Positions 9,439-18,489 of a DNA stretch of 64,000 bases are shown here, in pieces. The position numbers and the translations under genes are program-made. The DNA is from Staphylococcus argensis (GTDB taxonomy: Bacteria > Bacillota > Bacilli > Staphylococcales > Staphylococcaceae): assembly GCF_002902305.1 (NCBI RefSeq), contig NZ_PPPX01000011.1, positions 1-64,000 of the forward strand, in the 5' to 3' direction. The notes beneath the pieces were generated by a model, which worked only from the letters and a program-made list of their open reading frames with translations, did no database searches and was not told the DNA's origin. How positions within the stretch are numbered: the stretch's first letter is position 1; each line of letters begins with the position of its first letter.

Positions 9439-9623
9439 ATTAGATTTTAGGAGCATTCATTTAATTAAGCTGTTATCCTTTTACGTAAAATAAGAAAACG
9501 CGCGTTTCTAAAATTAATATTACTGCATACATATTAGGCCCACAACTAAATGTATACACCATTAATGTTACTCAAATATTCTTTACAAGACCGACATGAC
9601 CACCACGACGCCACACCATCATC

Positions 9624-10691
9624 TTAACGACGCACACCTGAGCATGTATTCACATTAAAATTTCTATTGACCGCTTCAATACCTTTATCTTCCATATAAT
9701 GTCGCTCTAAATGATCTTGAAACATACATTGACTCAAGGCAGAATAACCAAGACTAAAGTGAATCATATCTCCTACCTGATAAAAATCTTGCCCTTTCAA
9801 ATCTAACATTAACTGATCACTCGTCTCACCAAGAATTTCAATTTGATGTGCAATCGGCTTAAGCTCATTGACCATCGTATCCAACTGACCAATATCCACT
9901 ATCGCTTGGAGATATTTGTCACCCGTCTCCAAATAAATACGTGGTTGAATTTCTAATATTTCAGCTTCCAAAGTGATGCAATCTTGATAAAGCGAAGCAA
10001 TACCTACATTGGTCGTCGTATCAATACCTCTGAATAACGTTTCACCTATACGCAACTCATTAATGCGCTCTAAATCACTATACATCAGCAACGGTAGCAT
10101 GCTTGAGTTCCCACCCGAGATGATTCTGAAATGATGTCCTGTATCAGATTCCACTGCATCAACTACCTGCGTCATCATCGCTACATCATCTTCAGTAGGA
10201 GCAATAGAGTTGAAACACATGAAATTAAATGCGATACCTACCAAATTAATGTGACGCAATCGCAGAATTTCCTTAACATAGTGCGTCAAATCATAAGTTA
10301 AGATACCTTCACGACCATCCTTCCAATCTACCATCAACATGATTTGATGCTTCTTACCTAAGCCTGCAGCTATCTCATTCAATTGGCGAATAACCGTCAA
10401 TTCAGTTTGTATGCTCATCTTACAAGTTTCAATTAACTCGGCATATTCACTCGCACGAGAAGGTCTCAGTAATGTAAAGGTATTATCTGTATCTCGGATT
10501 GGAGTGAGATGACTCAGTCTTGAATCAGCAAAGTGCGTGAGTCCTACTTTATTGAGTCGTTCAATCACTTGGCGATCACTTGCGACACTTTTCAACACAG
10601 GTGTGAAATGGATATGTTTACGCGTCAACATTTGTTGGAGCACACGCGCATTATACTCTATTTTAGACAAATTGATATTTAACTGCGCCAT
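9624..10691 (-). CDS. sfaC: SfaC-like PLP-dependent amino-acid racemase (staphyloferrin A locus)
   Basis: A 355-residue fold-type III PLP enzyme of the alanine/ornithine racemase group. The likely PLP lysine is K34 in PVLKSVASD, and RIISGGNSSMLP is a probable phosphate-binding loop. In S. aureus SfaC is thought to convert L- to D-ornithine, the backbone of staphyloferrin A. The gene start overlaps the end of sfaB by 13 bases, so translation is probably coupled. Control should follow the Fur box at 12711-12729. Function rests on locus and family, with the racemase direction inferred. Confidence 0.85.
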   Translation of the reverse strand: MAQLNINLSKIEYNARVLQQMLTRKHIHFTPVLKSVASDRQVIERLNKVGLTHFADSRLSHLTPIRDTDNTFTLLRPSRASEYAELIETCKMSIQTELTVIRQLNEIAAGLGKKHQIMLMVDWKDGREGILTYDLTHYVKEILRLRHINLVGIAFNFMCFNSIAPTEDDVAMMTQVVDAVESDTGHHFRIISGGNSSMLPLLMYSDLERINELRIGETLFRGIDTTTNVGIASLYQDCITLEAEILEIQPRIYLETGDKYLQAIVDIGQLDTMVNELKPIAHQIEILGETSDQLMLDLKGQDFYQVGDMIHFSLGYSALSQCMFQDHLERHYMEDKGIEAVNRNFNVNTCSGVRR

Positions 10692-12451
10692 GAGCTGTCC
10701 TCCTCTCGCAACGGATTTGGCAAGGTAATCGTTTCATACTGCTTGACTTGTTGCTTCATCCGCATACGCATGAGCGCTTTTACTGTAATCGTCGGACCAA
10801 ATAAGACATCTTTCAGTATTTGTGCATGAGGTGCTTCATCATCAATAGCCTCTCGTACTTGTTCAGCAACAATGCGATATAACTCCGCTTCTTCTACACC
10901 TTCATATTGGGCGAAATGATAGATGAGTTCACCAAACTGGTTCTGAATCACTGAATGTTGAAACTTCTGAATGACCGCCTCCATATCTTGGGCGATGAGA
11001 CTCGTATTCGTTATTTCAACATTGTGAAGGGCTTGTTGGATCGCATCTATATCTAAACGCGCACCACCTAAATCTCGAATTACAAATGTCATCTCATAGT
11101 GAGGCCCCAAGTTAACGACGGTATTCTGCATATGCGCTTCTAGTGCAATGCCGTAATGTTGAATATAAGCAATAAGCGGTTTTACTAACTGACGTGCATA
11201 TTCTGTGAGAAAACGTTGAATCGTTTGAGGCGAGATATCTTCACGTAACCACTCAAGATAACTATCCACGATGATTTGTTGATCAACTGGGTTGCGATTA
11301 ACGAGACTCGCCGCCACCACTGATATTCCATTTTGTGTAAAAGTCGGTTTCTCCCTAACAATACATGCAAGTTGACGGGCGCGATCATCTTCAGTGCGCG
11401 CATAGATACCATAGGGTTCTTTCGCAATTTGCATATGAGGAAAGCGTTGAAATAATCCTTGTAGTTGATAACTCAAACGAGGGCCATCTACTGTCGTTAC
11501 AGGCCCCACAGTTCGCACTGCACTCGTCATTTGGATATTAACAGGTAGCTTAATATGGTAAGGACGCCCGACGAGATCCATTGTACGGAAAGATAAGGTT
11601 GCTTTACTATCGATAGTAAAAGGTGTTGGTAGCAATATTTGGCGATCGATCCACTTAATGTAATCGTGCAATATCACATGCTCATATTGCCATGGATGCA
11701 CGAAGATAACGTAATAATCATCTAAACTACGTTCTAACGGTTCGATAAAGGCACGTAGTTTATATCGATAATCCGGAATAACTTGATTAAGAATCATTTG
11801 TGAATCTTCGACAGGTGATGTCACGCCTGCATAGTCCTTATGTATGAGCATGAGTTTCAACGGAATCGTTTTTTCAAACTCAGGTGAATATGCTGCTACC
11901 TCTTCTTCTGTCAGTGGTAATTTCGTCTTAGACAGTGGATGAGTTGGATGGCCTTCAACAGCTAAACTTTCACTATAAAGCAAAGGATCGAGTTGTGAAG
12001 CATCAGCCATATGTTGTAACCAGCTAAAGAAATTAATCGCTATCGGCAACCGAGCATATTTCAAACTGGCTTTAACCGTCGACGCTCTACTTTTCATCAC
12101 TCGATATACTGAAGCGAACCCGTCCCTACTTGAGATGAGCTCTTGATTTAATCGTTCATCAATAGGTATATCGAAATGTTGAGTGAGAATGTCGATGAGT
12201 TGTTCAGTCGATTCAATAAATTGGGTTTGAGCTCCCTTTAAGTAGCAAATCGCACCACTTAACTGATAGCGTTTAAATGTAGCCACACTTTTCAAATCCA
12301 CCTTAAGCACGTGTGCGTGATATTGAATATCTAACTCGTCGTCCTTCTCTGTAATAATTGTCGACTCAGGGAAGATACGTTCCTTAACGAGGCTATTCAT
12401 TATTCGATATTGTTCATTTTGATCAGCCTGTTTCCATATTGCGCTTCTCAT
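10679..12451 (-). CDS. sfaB: SfaB-like NRPS-independent siderophore (NIS) synthetase
   Basis: A 590-residue IucA/IucC-family synthetase. It shows the ATP/substrate motif EGHPTHPLSKTK in the N-terminal half and GIALEAHMQNTV with a downstream RDLGG in the C-terminal half. In staphyloferrin A assembly SfaB condenses the second citrate with the citryl-ornithine intermediate. I chose ATG at 12451 because GAGGGG lies seven bases upstream; the outer ATG at 12514 adds a 21-residue basic tail with no site. It is the first gene of the sfaBC operon. In S. aureus the exporter gene sfaA lies between sfaB and sfaD; here there is no room for it. Confidence 0.9.
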   Translation of the reverse strand: MRSAIWKQADQNEQYRIMNSLVKERIFPESTIITEKDDELDIQYHAHVLKVDLKSVATFKRYQLSGAICYLKGAQTQFIESTEQLIDILTQHFDIPIDERLNQELISSRDGFASVYRVMKSRASTVKASLKYARLPIAINFFSWLQHMADASQLDPLLYSESLAVEGHPTHPLSKTKLPLTEEEVAAYSPEFEKTIPLKLMLIHKDYAGVTSPVEDSQMILNQVIPDYRYKLRAFIEPLERSLDDYYVIFVHPWQYEHVILHDYIKWIDRQILLPTPFTIDSKATLSFRTMDLVGRPYHIKLPVNIQMTSAVRTVGPVTTVDGPRLSYQLQGLFQRFPHMQIAKEPYGIYARTEDDRARQLACIVREKPTFTQNGISVVAASLVNRNPVDQQIIVDSYLEWLREDISPQTIQRFLTEYARQLVKPLIAYIQHYGIALEAHMQNTVVNLGPHYEMTFVIRDLGGARLDIDAIQQALHNVEITNTSLIAQDMEAVIQKFQHSVIQNQFGELIYHFAQYEGVEEAELYRIVAEQVREAIDDEAPHAQILKDVLFGPTITVKALMRMRMKQQVKQYETITLPNPLREEDSSWRS

Positions 12452-12710
12452 GCGACTTCCCCTCTCTTCATTCTCTATCTTAATAATATTTACCCTTTTT
12501 AATTTGCGCTTCAAACTTTTGTTATTTTCTGAGTAATAGTGCGAATTGACTCATATTATTTTTCTCTGCTTAAAATATTAAAAATCATGTTGAGACTATA
12601 CATTGAGAATTTTTTCTCTATAGTTACTCTTTTCTTAAAATGTTGAGTCCCCTCAACTTCTGTCTCAACCGTAAAATTGTTATGATAGATGTAATTAAAG
12701 ATTTCTTTTA

Positions 12711-12729
12711 ATTGATAATTATTATCAAT
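12711..12729. promoter_or_regulatory. Fur box between sfaB and sfaD
   Basis: A perfect 9-1-9 palindrome, ATTGATAATTATTATCAAT, matches the Fur consensus core TGATAATNATTATCA exactly. It lies between the divergent sfaB and sfaD genes and could repress both when iron is plentiful. A TTATCA-N18-TATACA promoter-like pair for sfaD overlaps its right arm. Confidence 0.92.
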
Positions 12730-12792
12730 TACTACTGACATTAATTATACAAATATCAAATCGATTTGTAAAATAATCTTTCGAGGTGCTTT

Positions 12793-14745
12793 ATGAAGAA
12801 AATAATAGAACATGAAGAGCTTGTGATTGAATTAACACCAACTGAATCTTTAGCTTACGACTACGTAGCACAACAATCATCAGAATGGTTGAAGTATTAT
12901 GAAGCCACAATCATGACAGGAAGAGATAAAATAACGCAACGCCTCATCGCTTCAATGTATCGTGAGAACTTGGTAGAAAGCTACGATCACAGTGAGATGA
13001 TCTTAAGTCACCATCTTTCACCTCACTTAAGAGAACTCATTAACTCAGAATATGCGCTGTTTATTCATTTATCTTCTCAACAATCACTACTCGCTCAAGT
13101 CACTGGTACATATGCTTATGATCGTGTGGATATACGTGGTCCATTTTACCTAAAGGATAAGAAACAAGTTCATCGAGTAATGAGTCCACTAGAAGTGCTC
13201 GACCTTATCTTGAAAGAGGATTCAAGTTATCGCACTGAGGCGAGCGAGCAATTTAAGGATGATCTCGAGAACAGCATGACGCATATGGGATTGAGTTTAA
13301 GTTATCGTCTATGGACCAAGAAGGATAGAAATCAATCTCTTTATGATCATCTCATAGAGGCTCAGGATCCTTATTTAGCTTCAGAACAAGCAGTGATAGA
13401 GGGTCACCCATTACATCCGGGTGCCAAATTGAGAAAGGGAATGTCCGTAGCAGATACGATACGCTACTCCTCTGAATTTAAACAGACGATTCCATTGCAC
13501 TTTGTATTAGTGAAACGTTCTCTGAGTCGTCCGAGAGCAAGTAGCGAGGATTATAATAGTGCGCTTCTTGCTGCTTTTCCAGATTTGAAAACTTATATTG
13601 AAGAGAAGTTGGGATTACATATACTCTCAGATTTCGTCATATTCGCTGTACATCCTTGGCAATATCAAGAAATTGTTCTGCGTGACTATCAATCTGACAT
13701 TGAAGACGGTAATATCGTGTCGTTGTCTTATAGTCTGCCGTATTACGCCGGCTTGTCATTTAGAACTTTAATGCCAAAGTATCCTGATATGTATCCTCAT
13801 GTGAAATTACCGACGAGCGTTCATATTACAGGGGAAATTCGTACGCTATCTGAACAGACGACATATAACGGGCCTTTGATGACGCAAATTATAGGTCGAA
13901 TTATTGAAGAAGACCCTTTATTTCATCAGCCAAATATCGGAATATTAGATGAGTTTGCAGGCGTACATTATTATTCTCCAGACGTTAACGATGCCGTGAC
14001 ATTGAGCGAACAACTCGGTACACTTTTCCGTAATAATCTGTATGAAAAAGTAGATTTAAGCAAAGAAGAGCTACCCGTTATTTGTTCAAGTTTAGCAATT
14101 TCTGATGTCTACGAATCGACGCCACTCATCATGTCACTGATAGAGCAATATAGTAAGTCATTCCACTCTAAGCATGATGCAATTAGACAATGGTTTAAGA
14201 TTTACGCTCAAGCGTTGTTAAATATAACGTTACCCCTTTATTTGAAATATGGTATCGCTTTGGAAGCACACCTTCAAAATACTGTAGGTATTTTTAATCG
14301 TGACGGCAGTCTTGCTCGAATGCTCGTTCGTGACTTCGAAGGTTTACGTATTGATCAACAGCAGTTAGCGAAATTAGGCTTTGATATCACGGATTTCCAT
14401 GAAAAATCGCTCATCCTAACCGACAAAGATCAAACTGTGTTTAATAAAGTTTTTTATTCAACACTACAAAACCACTTGGGTGAACTCGTTACGACGATAG
14501 TTGCTCATACTGATTATGATAATTTGGAACAAGAATTGTGGACAGTTATTCGTGAATTAATAAAAGAAGGTTTAGAAAAAATAGCAGAAACCTTACCAGA
14601 GGAAACTGAATGCTTACAATCTATACGAGAGCGTCTCTTTGCACCATTGATTGACTACAAATGTGTAACGACAATGCGATTAGAAGATGAAGCGGATATT
14701 TACACGTATCGTCAAGTGCATAATCCACTTTCACGCGATAAGTAA
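12793..14745 (+). CDS. sfaD: SfaD-like NRPS-independent siderophore (NIS) synthetase
   Basis: A 650-residue IucA/IucC-family enzyme. EGHPLHPGAKLRKG lies at about residues 203-216, and GIALEAHLQNTVG with RDFEG lies in the C-terminal part. In staphyloferrin A synthesis SfaD makes the first amide bond, between citrate and the delta-amine of D-ornithine. It is transcribed away from sfaB across a Fur box. A CGAGGTG site lies upstream of the ATG. The length is normal for the family. Assignment as SfaD rather than another NIS enzyme relies on the neighbouring sfaB and sfaC. Confidence 0.9.
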   Translation: MKKIIEHEELVIELTPTESLAYDYVAQQSSEWLKYYEATIMTGRDKITQRLIASMYRENLVESYDHSEMILSHHLSPHLRELINSEYALFIHLSSQQSLLAQVTGTYAYDRVDIRGPFYLKDKKQVHRVMSPLEVLDLILKEDSSYRTEASEQFKDDLENSMTHMGLSLSYRLWTKKDRNQSLYDHLIEAQDPYLASEQAVIEGHPLHPGAKLRKGMSVADTIRYSSEFKQTIPLHFVLVKRSLSRPRASSEDYNSALLAAFPDLKTYIEEKLGLHILSDFVIFAVHPWQYQEIVLRDYQSDIEDGNIVSLSYSLPYYAGLSFRTLMPKYPDMYPHVKLPTSVHITGEIRTLSEQTTYNGPLMTQIIGRIIEEDPLFHQPNIGILDEFAGVHYYSPDVNDAVTLSEQLGTLFRNNLYEKVDLSKEELPVICSSLAISDVYESTPLIMSLIEQYSKSFHSKHDAIRQWFKIYAQALLNITLPLYLKYGIALEAHLQNTVGIFNRDGSLARMLVRDFEGLRIDQQQLAKLGFDITDFHEKSLILTDKDQTVFNKVFYSTLQNHLGELVTTIVAHTDYDNLEQELWTVIRELIKEGLEKIAETLPEETECLQSIRERLFAPLIDYKCVTTMRLEDEADIYTYRQVHNPLSRDK

Positions 14746-14820
14746 TATACCAAATTCACATTCTCCATTTATGCGCTATACCTCGTAATCACATTTATAT
14801 CGCAGTTAACGCAAATTTTA

Positions 14821-14867
14821 GGAGCAAGACGAGGTGTTTAACCGATTGTAATCTTGCTTCTCCTTTG
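14821..14867 (+). terminator. Possible terminator after sfaD
   Basis: An interrupted stem (14821-14829 with 14852-14863) and a short T tract follow sfaD. The loop is long and the T tract weak, so this is tentative. Confidence 0.45.
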
Positions 14868-14916
14868 ATCTTAGAAACTTACGCGCTTGCTAAATCTTCA
14901 TCCATTTCCTCCAATA

Positions 14917-15100
14917 AAAAGAGACTGGGACAACATTAAAACTTATTAATTTTCAATGTTATAACTCTCGCTTGCTTATGGGACCACACTCAACTAATTC
15001 TTTTCGCTCAAAGAGCTCGAAGAATGGATTTTCGTTGTGGTCTAGATCCATCAAGCGTCTCGAGTACACATTGAATATTTGCTCAAGAATTTATTTTAAG
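14917..15100 (+). repeat. Dispersed structured repeat, copy 1 (short form)
   Basis: This copy begins with GAGACTGGGACAA and runs through an ACTCTCGCTTGCTT block, a helix formed by 14982-14987 with 15037-15042, and an apical hairpin (14998-15009 with 15013-15024, loop AAA), ending near TCTCGAGTACACATTGAA. It shares most of its length with the copy at 54177-54507 but lacks a central block and the matching 3' end. It lies between the convergent genes sfaD and asp23. Confidence 0.85.
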
Positions 15101-15142
15101 TTTGCTTTTTATAGTCAATTTACATTTATGTACCAAGCTTAA

Positions 15143-15175
15143 TAAAAAAGGTGAGCCTTCAACAGGCTCACCTTT
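15143..15175 (-). terminator. Terminator of the asp23 operon (possibly bidirectional)
   Basis: A perfect 10-bp stem (15149-15158 with 15164-15173) with a 5-base loop is flanked on the minus-strand exit by TTTTTTATT. It follows asp23 by about 20 bases. Confidence 0.9.
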
Positions 15176-15195
15176 CATATTATAGCGACTCTGGA

Positions 15196-15702
15196 TTATT
15201 GTAATCCTTTGTCTTCGTTGTTATTTTTTTGGTTCTTTTCGTGTTTTTGAGACCATTCTTTCTTAGTCATTACATCGTCAACTTGCATGTTCACTTCAAC
15301 TACTTCTAAACCAGTGATGTAGTTAATTTGTTCTTTAACGATGTCTTGTACTTTTTTGAAGATTTTAGGTGCAGATTCACCGTATTCTAAGATAACGCGT
15401 AAATCTACAGCTGCTTGTTTTTCGCCAACTTCAACGCTTACACCTTGAGTTACGTTGTTGCCGCTACCGAATGAGTTAGAAATGTTGTCGACGAAGCCGC
15501 CTTTCATTTCTAAGATACCTTTAACTTCGCGTGCAGCAATACCAGCGATTTTTTCAACTACTTCATCAGAGAAAGTCAATTTGTTTTGGAATTGTTGCTC
15601 TTGGCTTTCTTCACGACGTTCTTGACGTTCTTCTCTTTCTTTTTCGTTCACGCCTGATTGATTGTTATATGCTTGTTTAGCTTTGTTGTTATCTACTGCC
15701 AT
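15196..15702 (-). CDS. asp23: Alkaline shock protein 23
   Basis: A 168-residue soluble Asp23/DUF322 protein. It has a charged, Glu/Arg-rich N-terminus (residues 20-40), the Asp23 core from about 42 to 150, and an Asn/Lys-rich tail. In S. aureus Asp23 is abundant, sits at the membrane through AmaP and helps cell-envelope homeostasis. It is the last gene of amaP-DUF2273-asp23, which a SigB promoter at 16602-16626 should drive; asp23 is a classic SigB marker. A terminator follows directly. An AAAGGAGAA site precedes the ATG. Confidence 0.95.
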   Translation of the reverse strand: MAVDNNKAKQAYNNQSGVNEKEREERQERREESQEQQFQNKLTFSDEVVEKIAGIAAREVKGILEMKGGFVDNISNSFGSGNNVTQGVSVEVGEKQAAVDLRVILEYGESAPKIFKKVQDIVKEQINYITGLEVVEVNMQVDDVMTKKEWSQKHEKNQKNNNEDKGLQ

Positions 15703-15758
15703 AATACATTCTCCTTTATTTAAAAATTTTCTTTCTTATCGAATAATTCTATTTTTCT

Positions 15759-15998
15759 CTAACTCCATCGATTTAAAAAGTTCATAAAGTCTTGCTTTCT
15801 GTCTTTCATATACCCGATTCCTATTCCAATCAAACATAATAAAATAATTAATATTGTCTTCCAGAATCCGAGCGTTAGGAATAAAATAGCGATAATCAAG
15901 AATGCTAGGAAACCAACTACTCGCCATTTATAAGCTTTAAGGAAATCGATCACTTGCTGTAGTGAATCTTGTTCTTGTTGATTATAGTTATTAGCCAT
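15759..15998 (-). CDS. DUF2273 small membrane protein of the asp23 operon
   Basis: A 79-residue protein with a soluble N-terminus, two closely packed hydrophobic segments (about residues 27-63) and a basic C-terminus. It matches the DUF2273 family that lies between amaP and asp23 in staphylococci and in other Firmicutes with Asp23 proteins. It probably works in the AmaP-Asp23 membrane complex, although its own role is not known. It is 12 bases downstream of amaP, with a GGGAGGG ribosome site. Confidence 0.85.
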   Translation of the reverse strand: MANNYNQQEQDSLQQVIDFLKAYKWRVVGFLAFLIIAILFLTLGFWKTILIILLCLIGIGIGYMKDRKQDFMNFLNRWS

Positions 15999-16010
15999 AT
16001 TAACCCTCCC

Positions 16011-16559
16011 TTACAACACGCGTTGTCCTGCGGCTTTCTGATCTCGTACGTTAACCTCTAGTTTTTTAACAGGAATTTCAGCAAAATGTTCTACGTTCTG
16101 TTTAATATCATTGCGAATCGTTTCTGTCAGTTGTTTCACTTGTACATCACCAGGAACGAAGAAATCAGCCTTCAATGTGATGTATGAATTGTTCTTCTTG
16201 TTATACAATTTAGCAACTACGTTAGGCTGTCTGATTGAATCATATTTAGTGACTGTATCGTAAGCAGTCTTCTCAACAGCACGGCGGGACACGTAAATAT
16301 GTCCATCTTCGTAGTCTTTGTATAATCCAGGTTTGCGATACGTAGGTTTAAACAAGCTAAATACGAGTATTAGACCAATAAGTATGAGAAAAGCTGATAA
16401 ACCGATAAGTAATGGTTTGAACCAGTTGAATTGCAAGAAGTAATCTTGGTATTCGCTGATTCTTGAATCATCGATGTACATGAAGAGTAAGAAACCAACG
16501 ATTACTACAATTAATAGGCCTAATATGAAATTTTTAAGTCGTTTCACCTCGTATGACAC
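16011..16559 (-). CDS. amaP: AmaP, Asp23 membrane-anchoring protein
   Basis: A 182-residue protein with two membrane helices near the N-terminus (about 9-29 and 47-68) and a soluble C-terminal domain. The family is AmaP/DUF-Asp23-related, and in S. aureus AmaP tethers Asp23 to the membrane. It is the first gene of the operon amaP-DUF2273-asp23 and has an AGGAGGTG site. Its upstream region contains the SigB promoter at 16602-16626. The opuD2 gene lies upstream on the same strand. Confidence 0.9.
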   Translation of the reverse strand: MSYEVKRLKNFILGLLIVVIVGFLLFMYIDDSRISEYQDYFLQFNWFKPLLIGLSAFLILIGLILVFSLFKPTYRKPGLYKDYEDGHIYVSRRAVEKTAYDTVTKYDSIRQPNVVAKLYNKKNNSYITLKADFFVPGDVQVKQLTETIRNDIKQNVEHFAEIPVKKLEVNVRDQKAAGQRVL

Positions 16560-16601
16560 CTCCTATGCATAGATTAATTATGTTCTCTTTGTATGGTCTT
16601 A

Positions 16602-16626
16602 ATACCCTAAATTTTTCTCGAAAAAC
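16602..16626 (-). promoter_or_regulatory. SigB-dependent promoter of amaP-asp23
   Basis: On the minus strand GTTTTT (16626-16621) and GGGTAT (16607-16602) are separated by 13 bases. This fits the SigB consensus GTTTaa-N12-15-GGGtAt. It lies about 43 bases upstream of the amaP start. The known SigB control of asp23 in S. aureus supports it. Confidence 0.85.
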
Positions 16627-16694
16627 ATTGTTATTAATTTTTAACATTAACGCCTTACGTGATATTATTCTTGTAAAAATATTTTATACCTATA

Positions 16695-18287
16695 TTATCT
16701 TTCAGACTCAGCTTCACGCGCTTCCGCTTCTAATTCTGATTTACGATAATGTAAGACTTTATAATCCTGACCGAGAATCTTCTGATGTGACCGTGGTTTC
16801 TCATGAGACAGAGCTTTAAACAGCCCCCATATCATAAAGATAATGACGACAGAGAATGGTAAAGCTGCGATGATGAGTAAGTTCTGGATGGATTGTGTTC
16901 CACCGGTATAAATCATAATTATCGCAAACAATGCGAGAATAACGCCCCAGCTCACTTTAACGAAAGAACTAGGATTGATATCACCTTTCGAGCTCAACAT
17001 GCCAAGCACATATGTCGCTGAATCGGCTGATGTCACGAAGAAAATCATGATTACGACGAGTGTTACGATGCTGAGAATAAAGCCTAATGGGAAGTGCTCT
17101 AACGTCGCAAACGTCGCTGTTTCTGTCGCTTCTTTCGCAATATTAGCGATGTGATGCTCTTGTAAGTAAATCGCTGTTGCACCAAATACTGCGAAGAACA
17201 TGAAACATACGAGTGCCGGAACGAAGAGTACGCCTAGAATAAATTCTTTAATCGTACGACCTCTTGAAACTCGGGCGATAAAGATACCTACGAATGGTGC
17301 CCATGATACCCACCAAGCCCAGTAGAAGATCGTCCAGTTCTGCATCCACTGAAATTTCTCTCCACCGCTTTGTGGGATACGTAAACTCATGTTAAAGAAA
17401 TTAGCAATGTAGTTACCTAATGAATTTGTGAAGGTATTTAAGATATGCAATGTCGGACCGACGCAGAATAGAACGACTAGTACGACGAATGCAAGTATCA
17501 TATTGATATTACTTAAGTTTTTAATCCCTTTATCAATACCAGACCAAGCTGACCAAGTAAAGAGAATTGTTGCGATGATAATGATTACCACTTGTACACC
17601 AAAGTTTGAAGGCGCGTGGAACAAGTAGTGAAGTCCTTCGTTAATCTGTAAAGCGCCAAAACCAAGTGTAGCTGCAACACCTGTAACTGTCGCGATAATT
17701 GCTAGTACGTCGACAGCACCTCCTAAAGGGCCACGCATTAAGCGTTGACCAAAGACTGGAACGAGCGTCGCGCTTACTAAACCTGGATAGCCTTTATGGA
17801 AGTTAAAGTAAGCAAAGACGAGTGCGACAATACCATATACTGCCCATGCGTGAATTCCCCAATGGAAGAAAGCAAATTGCATGGCATCGTTAATCGCACT
17901 TTGTGTACCTGCTTTATGAATAGGTGTCAGCGTGAAAGCATGACTGATCGGTTCTGCTGTCGTCCAGAACACGAGACCAATACCCATTCCTGCACTAAAT
18001 AACATGGCGAACCATGATTTAAGCGAGAATTCTGGATCTTCCCCTTCTTCTCCCAGTGTGATAGATGAGAATCTTGAGAAGAGTAAATATACACAGATCA
18101 CTAATATCGCTAGAACGAGTAAGAGATAGTACCATCCGAAATGAACGGCGATAAAGTTAGTGATATTCTGTGTGTACTTCTCGAGTTGTTTAGGCAAGAT
18201 TGCCCCGTAGATGACAAAGGCTGTACAAATTGCCAAAGCAACCCAGAAGACAATCGTCAATTTCTTTTTTTGCATGACATGATACAC
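16695..18287 (-). CDS. opuD2: BCCT-family glycine betaine transporter (OpuD2-like)
   Basis: A 530-residue sodium-coupled BCCT transporter with 12 hydrophobic segments. The family substrate-site tryptophan stretch is seen as WTIFYWAWWVSWAPFVGIFIARVSRGRT, and GMGIGLVFWTTAEP lies near the third helix. It imports glycine betaine or a related compound for osmotic protection. In S. aureus opuD2 lies directly upstream of amaP, as here. The C-terminal tail is Glu/Arg-rich. A GGGTAT sequence at 18311-18316 (minus strand) resembles a SigB -10, but I see no matching -35. Confidence 0.88.
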   Translation of the reverse strand: MYHVMQKKKLTIVFWVALAICTAFVIYGAILPKQLEKYTQNITNFIAVHFGWYYLLLVLAILVICVYLLFSRFSSITLGEEGEDPEFSLKSWFAMLFSAGMGIGLVFWTTAEPISHAFTLTPIHKAGTQSAINDAMQFAFFHWGIHAWAVYGIVALVFAYFNFHKGYPGLVSATLVPVFGQRLMRGPLGGAVDVLAIIATVTGVAATLGFGALQINEGLHYLFHAPSNFGVQVVIIIIATILFTWSAWSGIDKGIKNLSNINMILAFVVLVVLFCVGPTLHILNTFTNSLGNYIANFFNMSLRIPQSGGEKFQWMQNWTIFYWAWWVSWAPFVGIFIARVSRGRTIKEFILGVLFVPALVCFMFFAVFGATAIYLQEHHIANIAKEATETATFATLEHFPLGFILSIVTLVVIMIFFVTSADSATYVLGMLSSKGDINPSSFVKVSWGVILALFAIIMIYTGGTQSIQNLLIIAALPFSVVIIFMIWGLFKALSHEKPRSHQKILGQDYKVLHYRKSELEAEAREAESER

Positions 18288-18421
18288 TCCTTAGTTGAGA
18301 TGTACTTCACATACCCTCTGAGACGCAGAGTAATCGAGTTTTGAGGGATTAAATGGACTAGAAAGGCTAACTTTTATTACGGATAAAATGAGGCGCTAGA
18401 AGCGTTACGATAAAATGTTTC

Positions 18422-18467
18422 AAAAAAGAAGGAAGCATCCCAATTCACATGTTAGGATGCTCCCTTC
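18422..18467 (-). terminator. Terminator of the two-reductase operon
   Basis: A 13-base stem (18428-18440 with 18455-18467, minor imperfection) is followed on the minus strand by TTCTTTTTTG. It lies just past the stop of the downstream reductase gene. Confidence 0.88.
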
Positions 18468-18489
18468 TATATCACCTTTAATTCACTAT

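Noticed and set aside
12556-12741. 61-residue open frame on the minus strand between sfaB and sfaD
   Set aside because: It begins inside the Fur box and promoter region, has no ribosome site and resembles no known protein.
18311-18316. SigB promoter for opuD2
   Set aside because: GGGTAT is present on the minus strand, but no GTTT-type -35 lies 12-15 bases upstream.
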